Shown: piece after piece, positions 16,365 through 26,005 of the stretch
Numbering within the stretch: position 1 is the stretch's first letter
Layout: every line of letters begins with the position of its first letter
Assembly: GCA_041392125.1 (NCBI GenBank)
Contig: JAWKMR010000006.1
Location: 183,995-247,994, forward strand
Length of the DNA: 64,000 nt
Direction of reading: 5' to 3'
Source: Halomarinibacterium sp041392125
GTDB lineage: Bacteria; Bacteroidota; Bacteroidia; Flavobacteriales; Flavobacteriaceae
The notes under the pieces: model-generated
What the model was told of the DNA's origin: nothing
The model's database searches: none
What the model saw: the letters and a program-made list of their open reading frames with translations, nothing else
Translations under genes and position numbers: made by a program

Positions 16365-17318
16365 TTATTTAATAACTTTTACAGTACCTTCTGTACCGTT
16401 GATGTTTACTTTAACAAAGTATGCACCGCTAGCCATTCTTGACATATCGATAGAAGATTGTAAAGCATCTACATTAGCGCTGTATACTTGTTGACCAAGT
16501 ACGTTGTAAATAACAACAGAGTTGATATTTTCTTTAGCTTGGATGTTTAATCTATCGTTAACAGGGTTTGGGTAAGCAGAGAATCCTTTTTTAGCAAAAT
16601 CTGAAGTAGATAATTGTCTTAGAGTTACATAAGAATCTTGGTAGTTGAAAGTATCTAACCAATATTGATTGTTAGCAGAAATAGAGAAAAAGTCAAATCC
16701 ACCAAGGCTAGTTGGGTAAGTTCCAGCAGCATCAGTAAATGGTAACCAATCAGCAGGAGTTTCTCCAGTTCCAATAACATATTCATTATCTACAGACATA
16801 CCCCAAGTTGCAGCTCCAATACCCAAGTTGATATCAAAGTTCATGGCAATTCTAAACCATTGGTCGTGAGGGAAATTAAAATTAACTGGAGCACCTACGG
16901 CATCATCAATTAATCCTACTCCTGGGTTAGTAGTATCTTGGTTAAAGAAAACGTTTCCAACGATCCACTCTCCAGCTCCAATAGGCACAACACCTTGAAG
17001 GTTAAAATAACCTTCTTTTCCTGAAGGAACATACATATAGAATTCAAGTCCCCAAGATCCAAAAATTTTGTTACCTAAATCTAGAACAGCATCAGTAGTA
17101 CCATCATCTGGGATATAACCAGATTTACCACCACCTTGAGCTTGAGCATCACTAGAGATAATGGCACAACCAGCACCACCGCCGCAGCCCCAGTCTGTCC
17201 ACCATCCTCCAGAAATTGGAGAACCTACGGTGTAGCTTTCCATATCATCGACAAATTGTGCGTTAACGCTACTAATTGCAAGAGCAAATAGAGCAACAAA
17301 GAAATAATTTTTTTTCAT
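16365..17318 (-). CDS. T9SS-secreted protein with C-terminal sorting domain
   Basis: A 317-residue exported protein. The ATG at 17318 gives a clean signal peptide (KKNYFFVALFALAISSVNAQ). An upstream in-frame ATG at 17348 only adds ten residues before it. The mature start FVDDMESYTVGSPI and the core LDLGNKIFGSWGLEFYMYVPSGKE match the 13767 gene. The C-terminal T9SS type A domain is textbook: FSAYPNPVNDRLNI, VVIYNVLGQQVYS, MASGAYFVKV, GTVKVIK. It has its own promoter (17346-17353) and terminator. Function is unknown; the beta-sandwich core could bind carbohydrate. Confidence 0.85.
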   Translation of the reverse strand: MKKNYFFVALFALAISSVNAQFVDDMESYTVGSPISGGWWTDWGCGGGAGCAIISSDAQAQGGGKSGYIPDDGTTDAVLDLGNKIFGSWGLEFYMYVPSGKEGYFNLQGVVPIGAGEWIVGNVFFNQDTTNPGVGLIDDAVGAPVNFNFPHDQWFRIAMNFDINLGIGAATWGMSVDNEYVIGTGETPADWLPFTDAAGTYPTSLGGFDFFSISANNQYWLDTFNYQDSYVTLRQLSTSDFAKKGFSAYPNPVNDRLNIQAKENINSVVIYNVLGQQVYSANVDALQSSIDMSRMASGAYFVKVNINGTEGTVKVIK

Positions 17319-17345
17319 AATAATAAATTTAAAGTTTAATAATTT

Positions 17346-17353
17346 CAAATGTA
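17346..17353 (-). promoter_or_regulatory. -7 element of the 16365 T9SS gene
   Basis: TACATTTG on the minus strand, an exact TAnnTTTG match 27 bases before the ATG at 17318. A preceding A/T-rich tract of more than 40 bases could act as an UP-like element. Confidence 0.5.
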
Positions 17354-17397
17354 CAAATTTTTAAATAAAATTAGTATTTTTTTTTTGTTTTAACAAA

Positions 17398-17441
17398 ATT
17401 TAAAAAAAGAAAGGCGAGATGTTAAATTACTTCTCGCCTTT
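17398..17441 (-). terminator. Terminator of the SusC-SusD operon
   Basis: An 8-bp stem (AAGGCGAG at 17411-17418 with CTCGCCTT at 17433-17440) around a 14-base loop, followed on the minus strand by TTTCTTTTTTTA. It lies just past the last gene of the operon. Confidence 0.8.
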
Positions 17442-17451
17442 AAATTAATTT

Positions 17452-18042
17452 TTAAAATGGTACAAAGATAATTCTATACAAAAATGAAGAACCAAAATAA
17501 GAACCTCCTGTTACACTGGCACCAAGATCTACATTAGTAAATACTCTACCATCATTCATTTCAACTTCAAAACGTAAAGCTATAAATGTAGGAACAGTAT
17601 AAACCGCATTTTCCGGATAGGTATCTTTTACAGATTGCGTTGGAATCTCTAAAGAAATTCTTGGTAAATTATTAGCGTCAATTAAAAACTCTGAACTAGA
17701 ATAGGTTGCTAAAATTCTTTCACCTATTTCATTTTCATTTGCATCTAATAGAGGCAATGTTAAATCTTGATCTTTGTATAAATCAACGTATGCTCTAACT
17801 TCTTTAAAGTCAGGTAAACTACTTCCATTTCCTTCCTGTACTTCAACTGTTAACATAATCACATTATTAGTCGGATTAGTAAGACTAACTAAATCTTGTG
17901 GCTTTTGTACAGTTCTTAAAACAACACCGGACTCAGTGTCTACAGAATCTAATACTTGGTCTATAAGTGCTTCAGAATCTGAGCAAGAAAATGCTACACT
18001 TATGAAAACTGAAACTAGAATATATTTAAATAAATTTTTCAT
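17452..18042 (-). CDS. Predicted lipoprotein, third gene of the SusC/SusD operon
   Basis: A 196-residue protein with a lipobox ending at Cys20 (SVAFSC) and a beta-rich mature part: VEVQEGNGSSLPDFKEVRAYVDLY in the middle and FGSSFLYRIIFVPF at the end. It begins 14 bases after the SusD-like gene and the operon terminator follows it. Third-position lipoproteins of this kind commonly accompany SusCD pairs and are often surface-exposed glycan- or ligand-binding accessories. That role is inferred from position only. Confidence 0.78.
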   Translation of the reverse strand: MKNLFKYILVSVFISVAFSCSDSEALIDQVLDSVDTESGVVLRTVQKPQDLVSLTNPTNNVIMLTVEVQEGNGSSLPDFKEVRAYVDLYKDQDLTLPLLDANENEIGERILATYSSSEFLIDANNLPRISLEIPTQSVKDTYPENAVYTVPTFIALRFEVEMNDGRVFTNVDLGASVTGGSYFGSSFLYRIIFVPF

Positions 18043-18056
18043 AATTATATCTTTTA

Positions 18057-19706
18057 TTAATTAGCAGAAGGAAATCCTGGTGAAGCTGGTTTTGTATCCC
18101 AAAAAACTTGTACCAATACATTTGGCTTTTGCGTAATATTACTGTTAACATTTGCTTCATTAGCAGGATAAAGGAATGATCGCACAAAACCTCCTGAATT
18201 TGGTTCAATATTAAATTGAAGTGTTTTTGGATATCCGGTTCTTCTATAAAAATTATAAGGATTCAATCCATTTCCATAATGGGTAATGAAATTCTGCTTC
18301 GCTAATATTTCCCATTTTCCTTCTGGATTAGCCCCATTAAATGAAGTAATAGTACTTGAGATAAAATTTTGAATTTCAGATGCAGTAGGGAAATCATTAG
18401 GATCTGCTGTAGCATCTACTGTTCCAAAATTTACTACTTTGTTAGTTGAATCATTAAGTGCATTTTCAAGTAAAGATGAAGCTTGGCTATAATTCTGTGC
18501 AGCCATAGCAACTTCAGCTCTCATAAATTTGGTAAATGAGGATAACATAATAGGCATTATTCCTGCACCGCCACCTCCAGAACCTGGAATTACGGAACCA
18601 AAACTTCCCTTATCATATTTACCTCCTGCTGGATATACCCCAGAAGCTGTTCTTTTAAACCTGTCTGGAGGGATTCCTTCGGCATTACCATGATCTCTTC
18701 CCCAATAGCCATCTTCTACACTACAAAAAACCATACCAGCGGGATAATGATTTGGCGCTGCAGTAACAGAACAAGTTAAAAATTCTTGGTCTCCATCAGG
18801 ATCACAGGTTGCCCCGGGAGTACAACTAACTTGTCTGAAGAAATAGAAAAATCTTCTAGGGTCATTTGAATTTAGCATTTCATCCATAATCCAGTTAGCT
18901 CTATAAGAGCCAACTCCAGTTCCAGTATAATCTCCTTGATAAGTAGGATGACGAGTATCTAATTGATCAGGGATTACTGTTGTTCCGTACTGGAATTGAA
19001 AATCATTAGCGCTGTTATTGATGAAACTATCTGTATCACTAGCAATAGCATTAAATGAAGAATAATCGCCAAGAGCTAAATACGCTTGCATTTTAACAGA
19101 ATTTGCGAGTTTAATCCATTTAGAAGCATCATTGTTATAATAGAAATCATATTCTAATTCAGGGCCATCAGTTACTAATAATGAAATACCTTCATTAATT
19201 AATTGAATAGCTCCTTCGTAAACAGAACTTCCTGAGTCAGCAACTGGCTGTGGGAAATCTGTAGCTTGATTAGCCTGAGAAAAAGGGACATCACCGAAAT
19301 TGTCAACAAGAGTAATATAGGTATAGCCTTTTAATACTTTCATAATTCCTGCGTGCTTATTTAGTCCAACTTCTTCGGCTAATGGAAGTGCTGCAGCAAT
19401 ATCAGCAAGATGGCCAGAATAAGCTGTTGCCCATAAACCATTTAATACTGCTGGTTGATAATTGTTTTCATAAGTTCTTCCGAACATGTAATCAATTCTA
19501 GTAAGTTCAGAAGCATTGTCTCCAATTTGATACATGAAACTTGCAAAATCTATTTGTATTTGGTTAAGAAACCTGTCAATATTTGCCTTTTCTGTATTAA
19601 TTTCATTTGGATTTTCTAATAAATCCAAATCTGTTGTTTCACAAGAAGTAAATACTAAACTTATAAATGTGAAAGCTATTGATATTTTTAAAAATATTCT
19701 TCTCAT
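18057..19706 (-). CDS. SusD/RagB-like nutrient-binding outer-membrane lipoprotein
   Basis: A 549-residue lipoprotein with its lipobox at Cys22 (VFTSC). It is predicted to sit on the cell surface as the lid of the SusC channel. The layout fits the SusD-like_2 family: NEINTEKANIDRFLNQIQIDFASFMYQ near the N-terminus, TPR-type helices (MKVLKGYTYITLVDNFGDVPFSQA; KWIKLANSVKMQAYLALGDY), and a C-terminal part ending FYRRTGYPKTLQFNIEPN. No enzyme genes for a polysaccharide are nearby, so the ligand may be a peptide or small molecule. Confidence 0.92.
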   Translation of the reverse strand: MRRIFLKISIAFTFISLVFTSCETTDLDLLENPNEINTEKANIDRFLNQIQIDFASFMYQIGDNASELTRIDYMFGRTYENNYQPAVLNGLWATAYSGHLADIAAALPLAEEVGLNKHAGIMKVLKGYTYITLVDNFGDVPFSQANQATDFPQPVADSGSSVYEGAIQLINEGISLLVTDGPELEYDFYYNNDASKWIKLANSVKMQAYLALGDYSSFNAIASDTDSFINNSANDFQFQYGTTVIPDQLDTRHPTYQGDYTGTGVGSYRANWIMDEMLNSNDPRRFFYFFRQVSCTPGATCDPDGDQEFLTCSVTAAPNHYPAGMVFCSVEDGYWGRDHGNAEGIPPDRFKRTASGVYPAGGKYDKGSFGSVIPGSGGGGAGIMPIMLSSFTKFMRAEVAMAAQNYSQASSLLENALNDSTNKVVNFGTVDATADPNDFPTASEIQNFISSTITSFNGANPEGKWEILAKQNFITHYGNGLNPYNFYRRTGYPKTLQFNIEPNSGGFVRSFLYPANEANVNSNITQKPNVLVQVFWDTKPASPGFPSAN

Positions 19707-19726
19707 TTTTTTATATTTTTTATATA

Positions 19727-22700
19727 TTAAAAAGTAGCAGTTAAGCTAACTCCATATCGTTTGCCACTAGGTCCTGTCAAAAATTCAAATCCAGCACCAT
19801 TACCAGCACCTAAACCAGTAGTGTTGGGGTCAAAATTAATTCCTTCAGGAGTGTTATAGGCGTTATACCACATATTAAATCCACTCACTTTTATAGAAAA
19901 ACTTCCAAAAGGTGTTCTCTCTAATAATTTTGAAGGCAATGAATAAGCTAATGAAACTTCTTGTAATCTAATTACGGAAGCATCATATACTTGTAACTCA
20001 TCTGCAGGGCTTGCAAAACCATTATCAAAGTAAAATTGAGAATTATTAATTTGAACTGTATTAGGTAAACCTGTAGCTACATTAATTCCGTCTAATATAT
20101 AAGTTCCTAAACGATCTTCAGTATCAGTTGTTAAACCACGGCCTAACAAAGATCCAATAAATGTTGAATAAATATCTCCTCCTGAGGTATGGTTTACTGC
20201 AACATTTAAGGAAATTCCTCTCCAAGACATAGTACTAATATAGTTCATTACAAAATCTGGGTTTGAGTCACCAATTTTTGGTACTAGTGCATCATCTCCT
20301 ACAGTAGTTTCTGCAATATAGTTACCAGCAGAATCTATAAGTAGATTTCCATTTTCATCTCTGGCTACTCTTGCACCATAAAGTGCTCCTAAAGGGTCAC
20401 CTACTGTTGCAAAATTACCAAGGTTGGTAAAACCTGCATAAACAACTTGTTTAGTGTCTTGTCCTAAATCGATTACTTCGCTTTCAAATTGGGTATAATT
20501 TACATTTAATTTCCAGTTGAAGCCGTTAGTATTACTTCTGAAGATATTAACACCTAAATCAGCTTCAATCCCCTTAGAATCAATTTGACCAATGTTATTA
20601 TCTGTACGTAAGTTACCTATAGAAGCTGGTACTGGTTGGTCTTCAACAATAAGGTTTGTTGTTGTTCTAGTAAAATAAGAAACGTCAAAACTGAATCTTC
20701 TATTTAGAAACTGTCCTTCTGCACCAAACTCTATTTCTTCAAATAATTCAGGTTTAATACCCGGATTTCCTAACTTATCACTTGCAGAGTTTGTGGTTAC
20801 TGGATTACCTTCGTTATCCGCCCATCCGTTTGGATTTAAATTTACAAGTGTAACAGTAGGATATCCAGTAACAAAGTTCGCTGAGGTTCCATATCCTGCA
20901 CGTAGTTTCAAATAATTTAGACCATTGTCTGAAGAAAGGCCATCAAAAGCACTTGTAGGTACAAATGACAAACTAGCTGATGGATAAAACTGTGAGTTAT
21001 TGTATGAGTTTGAGACCCAATCATTTCTAGCTGATACGTTTAAAAACACAAAATTATCATAGTCTAATAATGCTTGGCCAAATACTCCTATTATATTTCT
21101 TCTTTGCTTGTTTTCAATTCCTGTATATGATGTAAATACACTGTGGTCAAAAAAGCCAAAAACTTCTTGCCCAGAACTTCTAACACCAAATCTGTTGTAA
21201 TCTGTACTCTTAGAAGTAGCTCCTAAAGAAAAGCTGAAATTAAATTTATCATTCAAAAAACTAAAGTTGTTTCCTGATAGTACTATTCTATGGTCATAAA
21301 TTGTATTGGTAGTGTTCACAGTTTCATAAAAACCAGTTGGGATATTAATATCATCACTAACACCACCTCTATTTTGTCTGTTAACACTATTTTCAGAATA
21401 AGAGTCTATACTTGCTTGGTAAAATAAATTAAAGTGATCGGTAATGTCAAAATCAATAGCTGCATATCCATTTATTCTATTTACTAATTGAGAAAAACGA
21501 GCATTATTAACAGTCCAAAGCGGGTGTTGAATGGCATTATCATCTCTATAGTAAATACTACTACCGTCAGGTAGTTGATAAGGTAGTTCAAAAAAATCGA
21601 TACTTCTAGGAGTATAAAATAAATCCCCAAAGATTGATGATCCCGCACCAAAAACACTACTACCAAAACTAGCAGAAACGGGTGGTGTTTTTAAATCGGT
21701 TTTGGTGTAAGTCATAGACCCTCTAATTTTAAACCTATTTGATAATTTGGCATCACCAGAAATTGTTAAGTTATTTCTTTTAACATTGTTTCCTGGTGTA
21801 AAACCATCCTCATCTAAGTGGCTAAATACAGCGCCATATCCTAAATCGCCTTTTTCACTTCTTCCTCTGGCACTTACAGATAAACTCTGAACCATTCCTT
21901 TCTTAAAAAACTCCTCTACACTATTTCTAGGTTTCCAGTCGTATCTTAAATTATTTCCATCTGCATCAAAATATAATTCTTGATATTCTGGATAGTTAGT
22001 TGCTAAATATGCCGACGTAGAATAAGGGTGTTCTACAGTACCATCTGCATCAAAAGCAGGGTCGCTTCCCCAACCGCCTAAGCCGTCTCTATAGAAACCA
22101 GGTCCCCAGTTACTATAAAACCAACCAAAGGCTTGATCGAAACCACCTCCATATTTATTTTGATAATCTGGTAAAGCTCCAATTTCATTGATAAACACAG
22201 AAGAAGAAACTTCAATTTCTTGTTTTGCATTTTGCTTGGTGCCACTTCCGGTTTTGGTAGTAATAAGGATAACCCCGTTTCTTCCTTCGGAACCGTAAAG
22301 TGTAGTTGCCGCTAAACCTTTAAGAATATCTACACGCTCAATATTGTTTGGATCGATATCGAAAGAACGACTGGATCCCATATTTCCATCTACAAAGTTT
22401 CCTGCTTCGTTAGTGTCATTACTAATAGGCACACCATCAATAACGTAAAGGGCGTTATTGTCTCCTGAGAAAGAGTTTGTACCTCTAATGATTACTTTAT
22501 TAGCGGATCCAGAAAGACCGTTTTGTGTAGTAATGTTAATACCTGCGGCTTTTCCGCTTAAAACACGCGTTAAATCAGTTTGAGGGCTTTCTTTTATGGA
22601 TTCCTGTTGAATTGAGGAAACCGAATACCCAAGTGCCTTCTTTTCTTTTTTAACAGCGAAACCAGTTACCACGACCTCATTAAGTACAGAAGCATCTAAG

Positions 22701-22990
22701 TCCATAGCAAAAGAGATACTTGAGGTTCCTGCGGCAACAGGCTTTTCTGTGGTTTTGTAACCAACGTAACTAAACACCAAGGCCTGCCCTACATTAACCG
22801 AAATGGAATAATTTCCATCAAAATCGGTTTGGGTTCCATTAGATGTTCCTTTTACAATAACATTAACCCCTGGGAGTGGCAGGTTACTTTCATCTGTAAT
22901 CGTTCCCGAGATTGTTTTTTCTTGTGCGAACGTGAGTTGCACTACAAACGCCAATAAAAGCGTTAAAATTCCACTAAACTTTGTTCTCAT
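19727..22990 (-). CDS. SusC/RagA-family TonB-linked outer-membrane transporter
   Basis: A 1087-residue TonB-dependent channel that imports the ligand held by the SusD partner. The signal peptide ends near residue 22 (QLTFAQ). A carboxypeptidase-like regulatory domain follows (ISGTITDESNLPLPGVNVIVKGTSNGTQTDFDGNY), then the plug domain (VLSGKAAGINI; IIRGTNSFSGDNNALYVIDGVPI; LKGLAATTLYGSEGRNGVILITTK) and a large barrel ending in a Phe (GVSLTATF). The frame is open further upstream to 23047, but the ATG at 22990 gives the signal peptide. It is the first gene of a three-gene operon. Confidence 0.95.
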   Translation of the reverse strand: MRTKFSGILTLLLAFVVQLTFAQEKTISGTITDESNLPLPGVNVIVKGTSNGTQTDFDGNYSISVNVGQALVFSYVGYKTTEKPVAAGTSSISFAMDLDASVLNEVVVTGFAVKKEKKALGYSVSSIQQESIKESPQTDLTRVLSGKAAGINITTQNGLSGSANKVIIRGTNSFSGDNNALYVIDGVPISNDTNEAGNFVDGNMGSSRSFDIDPNNIERVDILKGLAATTLYGSEGRNGVILITTKTGSGTKQNAKQEIEVSSSVFINEIGALPDYQNKYGGGFDQAFGWFYSNWGPGFYRDGLGGWGSDPAFDADGTVEHPYSTSAYLATNYPEYQELYFDADGNNLRYDWKPRNSVEEFFKKGMVQSLSVSARGRSEKGDLGYGAVFSHLDEDGFTPGNNVKRNNLTISGDAKLSNRFKIRGSMTYTKTDLKTPPVSASFGSSVFGAGSSIFGDLFYTPRSIDFFELPYQLPDGSSIYYRDDNAIQHPLWTVNNARFSQLVNRINGYAAIDFDITDHFNLFYQASIDSYSENSVNRQNRGGVSDDINIPTGFYETVNTTNTIYDHRIVLSGNNFSFLNDKFNFSFSLGATSKSTDYNRFGVRSSGQEVFGFFDHSVFTSYTGIENKQRRNIIGVFGQALLDYDNFVFLNVSARNDWVSNSYNNSQFYPSASLSFVPTSAFDGLSSDNGLNYLKLRAGYGTSANFVTGYPTVTLVNLNPNGWADNEGNPVTTNSASDKLGNPGIKPELFEEIEFGAEGQFLNRRFSFDVSYFTRTTTNLIVEDQPVPASIGNLRTDNNIGQIDSKGIEADLGVNIFRSNTNGFNWKLNVNYTQFESEVIDLGQDTKQVVYAGFTNLGNFATVGDPLGALYGARVARDENGNLLIDSAGNYIAETTVGDDALVPKIGDSNPDFVMNYISTMSWRGISLNVAVNHTSGGDIYSTFIGSLLGRGLTTDTEDRLGTYILDGINVATGLPNTVQINNSQFYFDNGFASPADELQVYDASVIRLQEVSLAYSLPSKLLERTPFGSFSIKVSGFNMWYNAYNTPEGINFDPNTTGLGAGNGAGFEFLTGPSGKRYGVSLTATF

Positions 22991-23084
22991 TTTATAATTT
23001 ATTTGAATTAGCCAATGCCAAAAATCACAATAAAAAGTTAAATACACAACTTTTTAAACTTAAATTTTCTTTTTTTTTAAATAG

Positions 23085-23122
23085 AACGTTAAAGTATTGT
23101 TGCCGTAACGTTAATCAATACT
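23085..23122. promoter_or_regulatory. Tandem AACGTTAA repeats upstream of susC
   Basis: AACGTTAA occurs at 23085-23092 and 23107-23114, 22 bases apart (two helical turns). An inverted pair AGTATTG (23093-23099) / CAATACT (23116-23122) is interleaved with them. The array lies about 95-135 bases upstream of the SusC start. It is a candidate operator; no regulator gene adjoins it. Confidence 0.4.
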
Positions 23123-23240
23123 CTTAGCGTTGATAGAATATATTAAGTGTCAAATTTCTGAATAAAATTTTATTTAGAAGATTTTTTTTATTGAAGTGTG
23201 TCCGTTTATATATACTAAGGTTAATCTTTATGATTTTTTA

Positions 23241-24944
23241 CTAAAACCGAGTGATATATATAATATGAATTCTTGTGTTTTTAAATTCAATATTTTGATT
23301 GTTTGAAAACCCATTGGCTATATTAAATTTAAAAAGACCAGCCTTAGTATTTAAACCAAAACCCAATCCAAAACCATATAACTCTTCGTTAATATTGATA
23401 ATTTTATTTTCAAAATAACCAAGATCAAAAATCGAGTGAACATAAGCGTTATCATCCAGTAAGTATCTGTACTCAGTATTTAGTACAGAAAATAAAGAAG
23501 CATCTATACTATTTTCCCGAAAGCCTCTCAGGCTATTAACTCCCCCAAATCTGAAGAGTTCATTGGTTATATAGTTAGGGCTATTCAAAAAACGGGTATG
23601 ATTTTTTATAAAAAGGGAATTCTTTTCATTTAAATTAAAAATATGATACACCGTTCCCGAAAACTTAGCTTGTTTTGAGTTGTTGCTGGAGGTACTTCTA
23701 TTACCTATCTCGCTTTCAAGCCCGGCAAAGGTTTTAATTGGAAAAAGTTTTTGGTTTTGAAGTTGCGTATAATGTATTCCTAAAAGGGCAAATTTAGAAG
23801 TGAAATCTTCCACAACGATATTGGCATTTGCCTCATTCAACAAATTGTTAGACTCGTAAGATTTGTACCCTGCATAAAAATCTAATTTTGGAGTGGCTTG
23901 ATAGTATAATCTTGCTTCTTGATGTGTAGTTGAAAAAGTAGAATCTCTTTTAAATAATTCAAGCTCCATGCTAATTCCAAAAGGGCTTTTAAATAGATAA
24001 GGTAGTTTTGTAAAGATTCTTAAATTTTGCTGCTCGCGTCCATCTGCTTTGTAATTTATAGATAGTTGTTCTCCATAATTCAAATTGTTATTGAGTTCTA
24101 AACTAAGGTATCCGTTAAACTCTATTTTTTGTGTTTCTTCATTAGTAGCAAATCCTAAGATTCCATCAAAAAGGTTATTGTCCAGCTTTTCAAGGTAGAA
24201 ATAAATCAAGGTGGAATCTTTTTTAAAAAGGGCTTCAGGAGGTTTTACTGTAGATGCAAAACCCAAGCTATTCAAAAGTTCATTTTTTTGAATAAGTTTC
24301 TTTTGATTAAAAGTGGCTCCTTTTTTTATTCCGGCGTAGTATTTTAAAAAAGGCTTTGGAAATTTTTCATATCCTTTTATTACAAAACCGTCAATGGTTC
24401 TTTTATTGTTTGAAGTTGCATTCAAAACCGCCGTTAGGGTTAGGGAATCTTTTTTTTGAATGTTGGAAAGCTGTACTTTTGAAAAAGGGTCTCCTTTTTC
24501 AACCTTCTGTTTAGTCAATGCCCAAAGTATTGCCTCTGTCTTAAAGAAAGGAATGGTAAATACAGAGTCAGTAGCATTGGGAATTAATTTTTTTAATTCG
24601 GAAATAGGAAAATCCTCCTTTCGGTAGTGTACTTCTATTTGCTCCCATTGGTTTCCTAAAAAATAGCTTGCTTCAAATAAGGAATCATTTTTCTTTACTA
24701 GTTTTTTTAATTCAGAATCAATAAACCCTATTTTTTGAAATTGTAAGCTTAACGAGTCAACTTCAGCTTTTAAACTAGTATAGTTTTCAAATTGAAAATT
24801 CAGATTCAGTGAATCTAAAAGAGTGGGTCTTATTTCTTTTTCGGCTTCAATTTTTAATACCATGGTTTGAGCCAAACCCTGCTCAAAAAAATGAGTATAT
24901 ATATATAGGTATAAAATGAAGTAAAAAAATGGCTTCAAAGTCAC
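23241..24944 (-). CDS. Omp85-like outer-membrane protein (POTRA plus barrel)
   Basis: A 567-residue exported protein. POTRA-like segments occupy the N-terminal half (IDGFVIKGYEKFPKPFLKYYAGIKKGATFN). The C-terminal barrel contains the Omp85 signature FRFGGVNSLRGFREN and ends in an aromatic-rich strand (IHIIYITRF). It could be a BamA/TamA-like assembly factor or a two-partner secretion pore; the sequence does not decide. The start is GTG at 24944 (a TTG two codons later is also possible); the first ATG would lose the signal peptide. It is divergent from rpsL and upstream of the Sus operon by 250 bases. Confidence 0.75.
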   Translation of the reverse strand: MTLKPFFYFILYLYIYTHFFEQGLAQTMVLKIEAEKEIRPTLLDSLNLNFQFENYTSLKAEVDSLSLQFQKIGFIDSELKKLVKKNDSLFEASYFLGNQWEQIEVHYRKEDFPISELKKLIPNATDSVFTIPFFKTEAILWALTKQKVEKGDPFSKVQLSNIQKKDSLTLTAVLNATSNNKRTIDGFVIKGYEKFPKPFLKYYAGIKKGATFNQKKLIQKNELLNSLGFASTVKPPEALFKKDSTLIYFYLEKLDNNLFDGILGFATNEETQKIEFNGYLSLELNNNLNYGEQLSINYKADGREQQNLRIFTKLPYLFKSPFGISMELELFKRDSTFSTTHQEARLYYQATPKLDFYAGYKSYESNNLLNEANANIVVEDFTSKFALLGIHYTQLQNQKLFPIKTFAGLESEIGNRSTSSNNSKQAKFSGTVYHIFNLNEKNSLFIKNHTRFLNSPNYITNELFRFGGVNSLRGFRENSIDASLFSVLNTEYRYLLDDNAYVHSIFDLGYFENKIININEELYGFGLGFGLNTKAGLFKFNIANGFSNNQNIEFKNTRIHIIYITRF

Positions 24945-25037
24945 AACGCTTTAGGTTATAAATCTAACGCTATTGAGGGGTTTTTCATATCTACCTCAGA
25001 AATAAAAGCAATTACATTAAAAATTAATAAAAGTGTA

Positions 25038-25068
25038 TTGGATTACTGCATTTTTATTTCTACCTTTG
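25038..25068 (+). promoter_or_regulatory. Promoter of the str/S10/spc/alpha ribosomal cluster
   Basis: TTG at 25038-25040, 20-base spacer, TACCTTTG at 25061-25068: the full Bacteroidota housekeeping -33/-7 pattern. A leader of about 50 bases follows before rpsL. Confidence 0.8.
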
Positions 25069-25122
25069 CCGCCCCTTTAAGGGATAATTATATTATTTAA
25101 TTAAGTATAACAAGGATTTTAT

Positions 25123-25497
25123 ATGCCAACTATTTCACAATTAGTACGAAAAGGAAGAGCCAAAATAACCAAGAAGAGTAAATCGGCTGCTTTAGATTCG
25201 TGCCCGCAACGCCGCGGTGTGTGTACGCGTGTATATACTACTACTCCTAAGAAACCAAATTCTGCGATGCGTAAAGTAGCCAGGGTAAGGTTAACTAATG
25301 GAAAAGAAGTAAACGCATACATCGGTGGTGAAGGACACAATTTACAAGAGCACTCGATAGTATTGGTTAGAGGTGGAAGGGTGAAAGATTTGCCGGGAGT
25401 ACGTTACCACATTGTAAGAGGAGCTCTGGATACCGCTGGTGTTCAGGGACGTTTACAACGTAGGTCTAAGTACGGAGCAAAACGCCCTAAAAAGTAA
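25123..25497 (+). CDS. rpsL: 30S ribosomal protein S12
   Basis: Decoding-centre protein of the small subunit. The conserved loop TPKKPNSAMRKVARVRLTNGKEV begins at residue 41. The second loop, GGRVKDLPGVRYH, is also intact. Both Lys positions linked to streptomycin resistance (43 and 88 in E. coli) are still Lys, so a streptomycin-sensitive allele is inferred. At 124 residues it is full length. It is the first gene of the co-oriented translation cluster and follows the 25038-25068 promoter. Confidence 0.98.
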   Translation: MPTISQLVRKGRAKITKKSKSAALDSCPQRRGVCTRVYTTTPKKPNSAMRKVARVRLTNGKEVNAYIGGEGHNLQEHSIVLVRGGRVKDLPGVRYHIVRGALDTAGVQGRLQRRSKYGAKRPKK

Positions 25498-25522
25498 TTT
25501 AAACAACTTTTATTAAGAAGTA

Positions 25523-25999
25523 ATGAGAAAAAGACAAGCGAAAAAAAGACCGCTTTTACCAGATCCTAGGTTCAACGACCAACTGGTAACCCGTTTTGTG
25601 AACAACTTAATGTGGGACGGAAAAAAATCGGTCGCTTTTAAAGTTTTCTACGATGCCATTGACATTGTAGAGTCAAAAAAACAAGACGAAGAAAAAACGG
25701 CTTTAGATGTTTGGAAAGATGCACTTACCAACATTATGCCACACGTTGAAGTACGTAGCCGAAGAGTGGGAGGTGCTACCTTTCAAATTCCTATGCAAAT
25801 TAGACCCGATCGTAAGATTTCTACCGCAATGAAATGGCTTATTAGCTATTCCAGAAAGCGCAATGAGAAATCGATGTCTCAAAAGTTAGCTGCCGAGATT
25901 TTAGCTGCTGCTAAAGAAGAAGGTGCTGCGGTTAAAAAGCGTATGGACACTCATAAAATGGCCGAAGCAAACAAAGCATTCTCACATTTCAGATTTTAA
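25523..25999 (+). CDS. rpsG: 30S ribosomal protein S7
   Basis: Primary 16S rRNA-binding protein that organises the 30S head and lines the E site. It starts MRKRQAKKRPLLPDPRF. It shows the family pattern LVTRFVNNLMWDGKKSVAFKVFYDAI, then EVRSRRVGGATFQIP. Length (158 residues) is typical. It lies 25 bases after rpsL and 6 before fusA, as in the bacterial str operon. Confidence 0.98.
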   Translation: MRKRQAKKRPLLPDPRFNDQLVTRFVNNLMWDGKKSVAFKVFYDAIDIVESKKQDEEKTALDVWKDALTNIMPHVEVRSRRVGGATFQIPMQIRPDRKISTAMKWLISYSRKRNEKSMSQKLAAEILAAAKEEGAAVKKRMDTHKMAEANKAFSHFRF

Positions 26000-26005
26000 T
26001 AGAAA

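Noticed and set aside
23156..23179. Near-perfect 24-base palindrome (TTCTGAATAAAATTTTATTTAGAA) as terminator of the Omp85-like gene
   Set aside because: It is almost pure A/T and the T-run follows on the plus strand, where no gene ends; on the minus strand there is no T-run.
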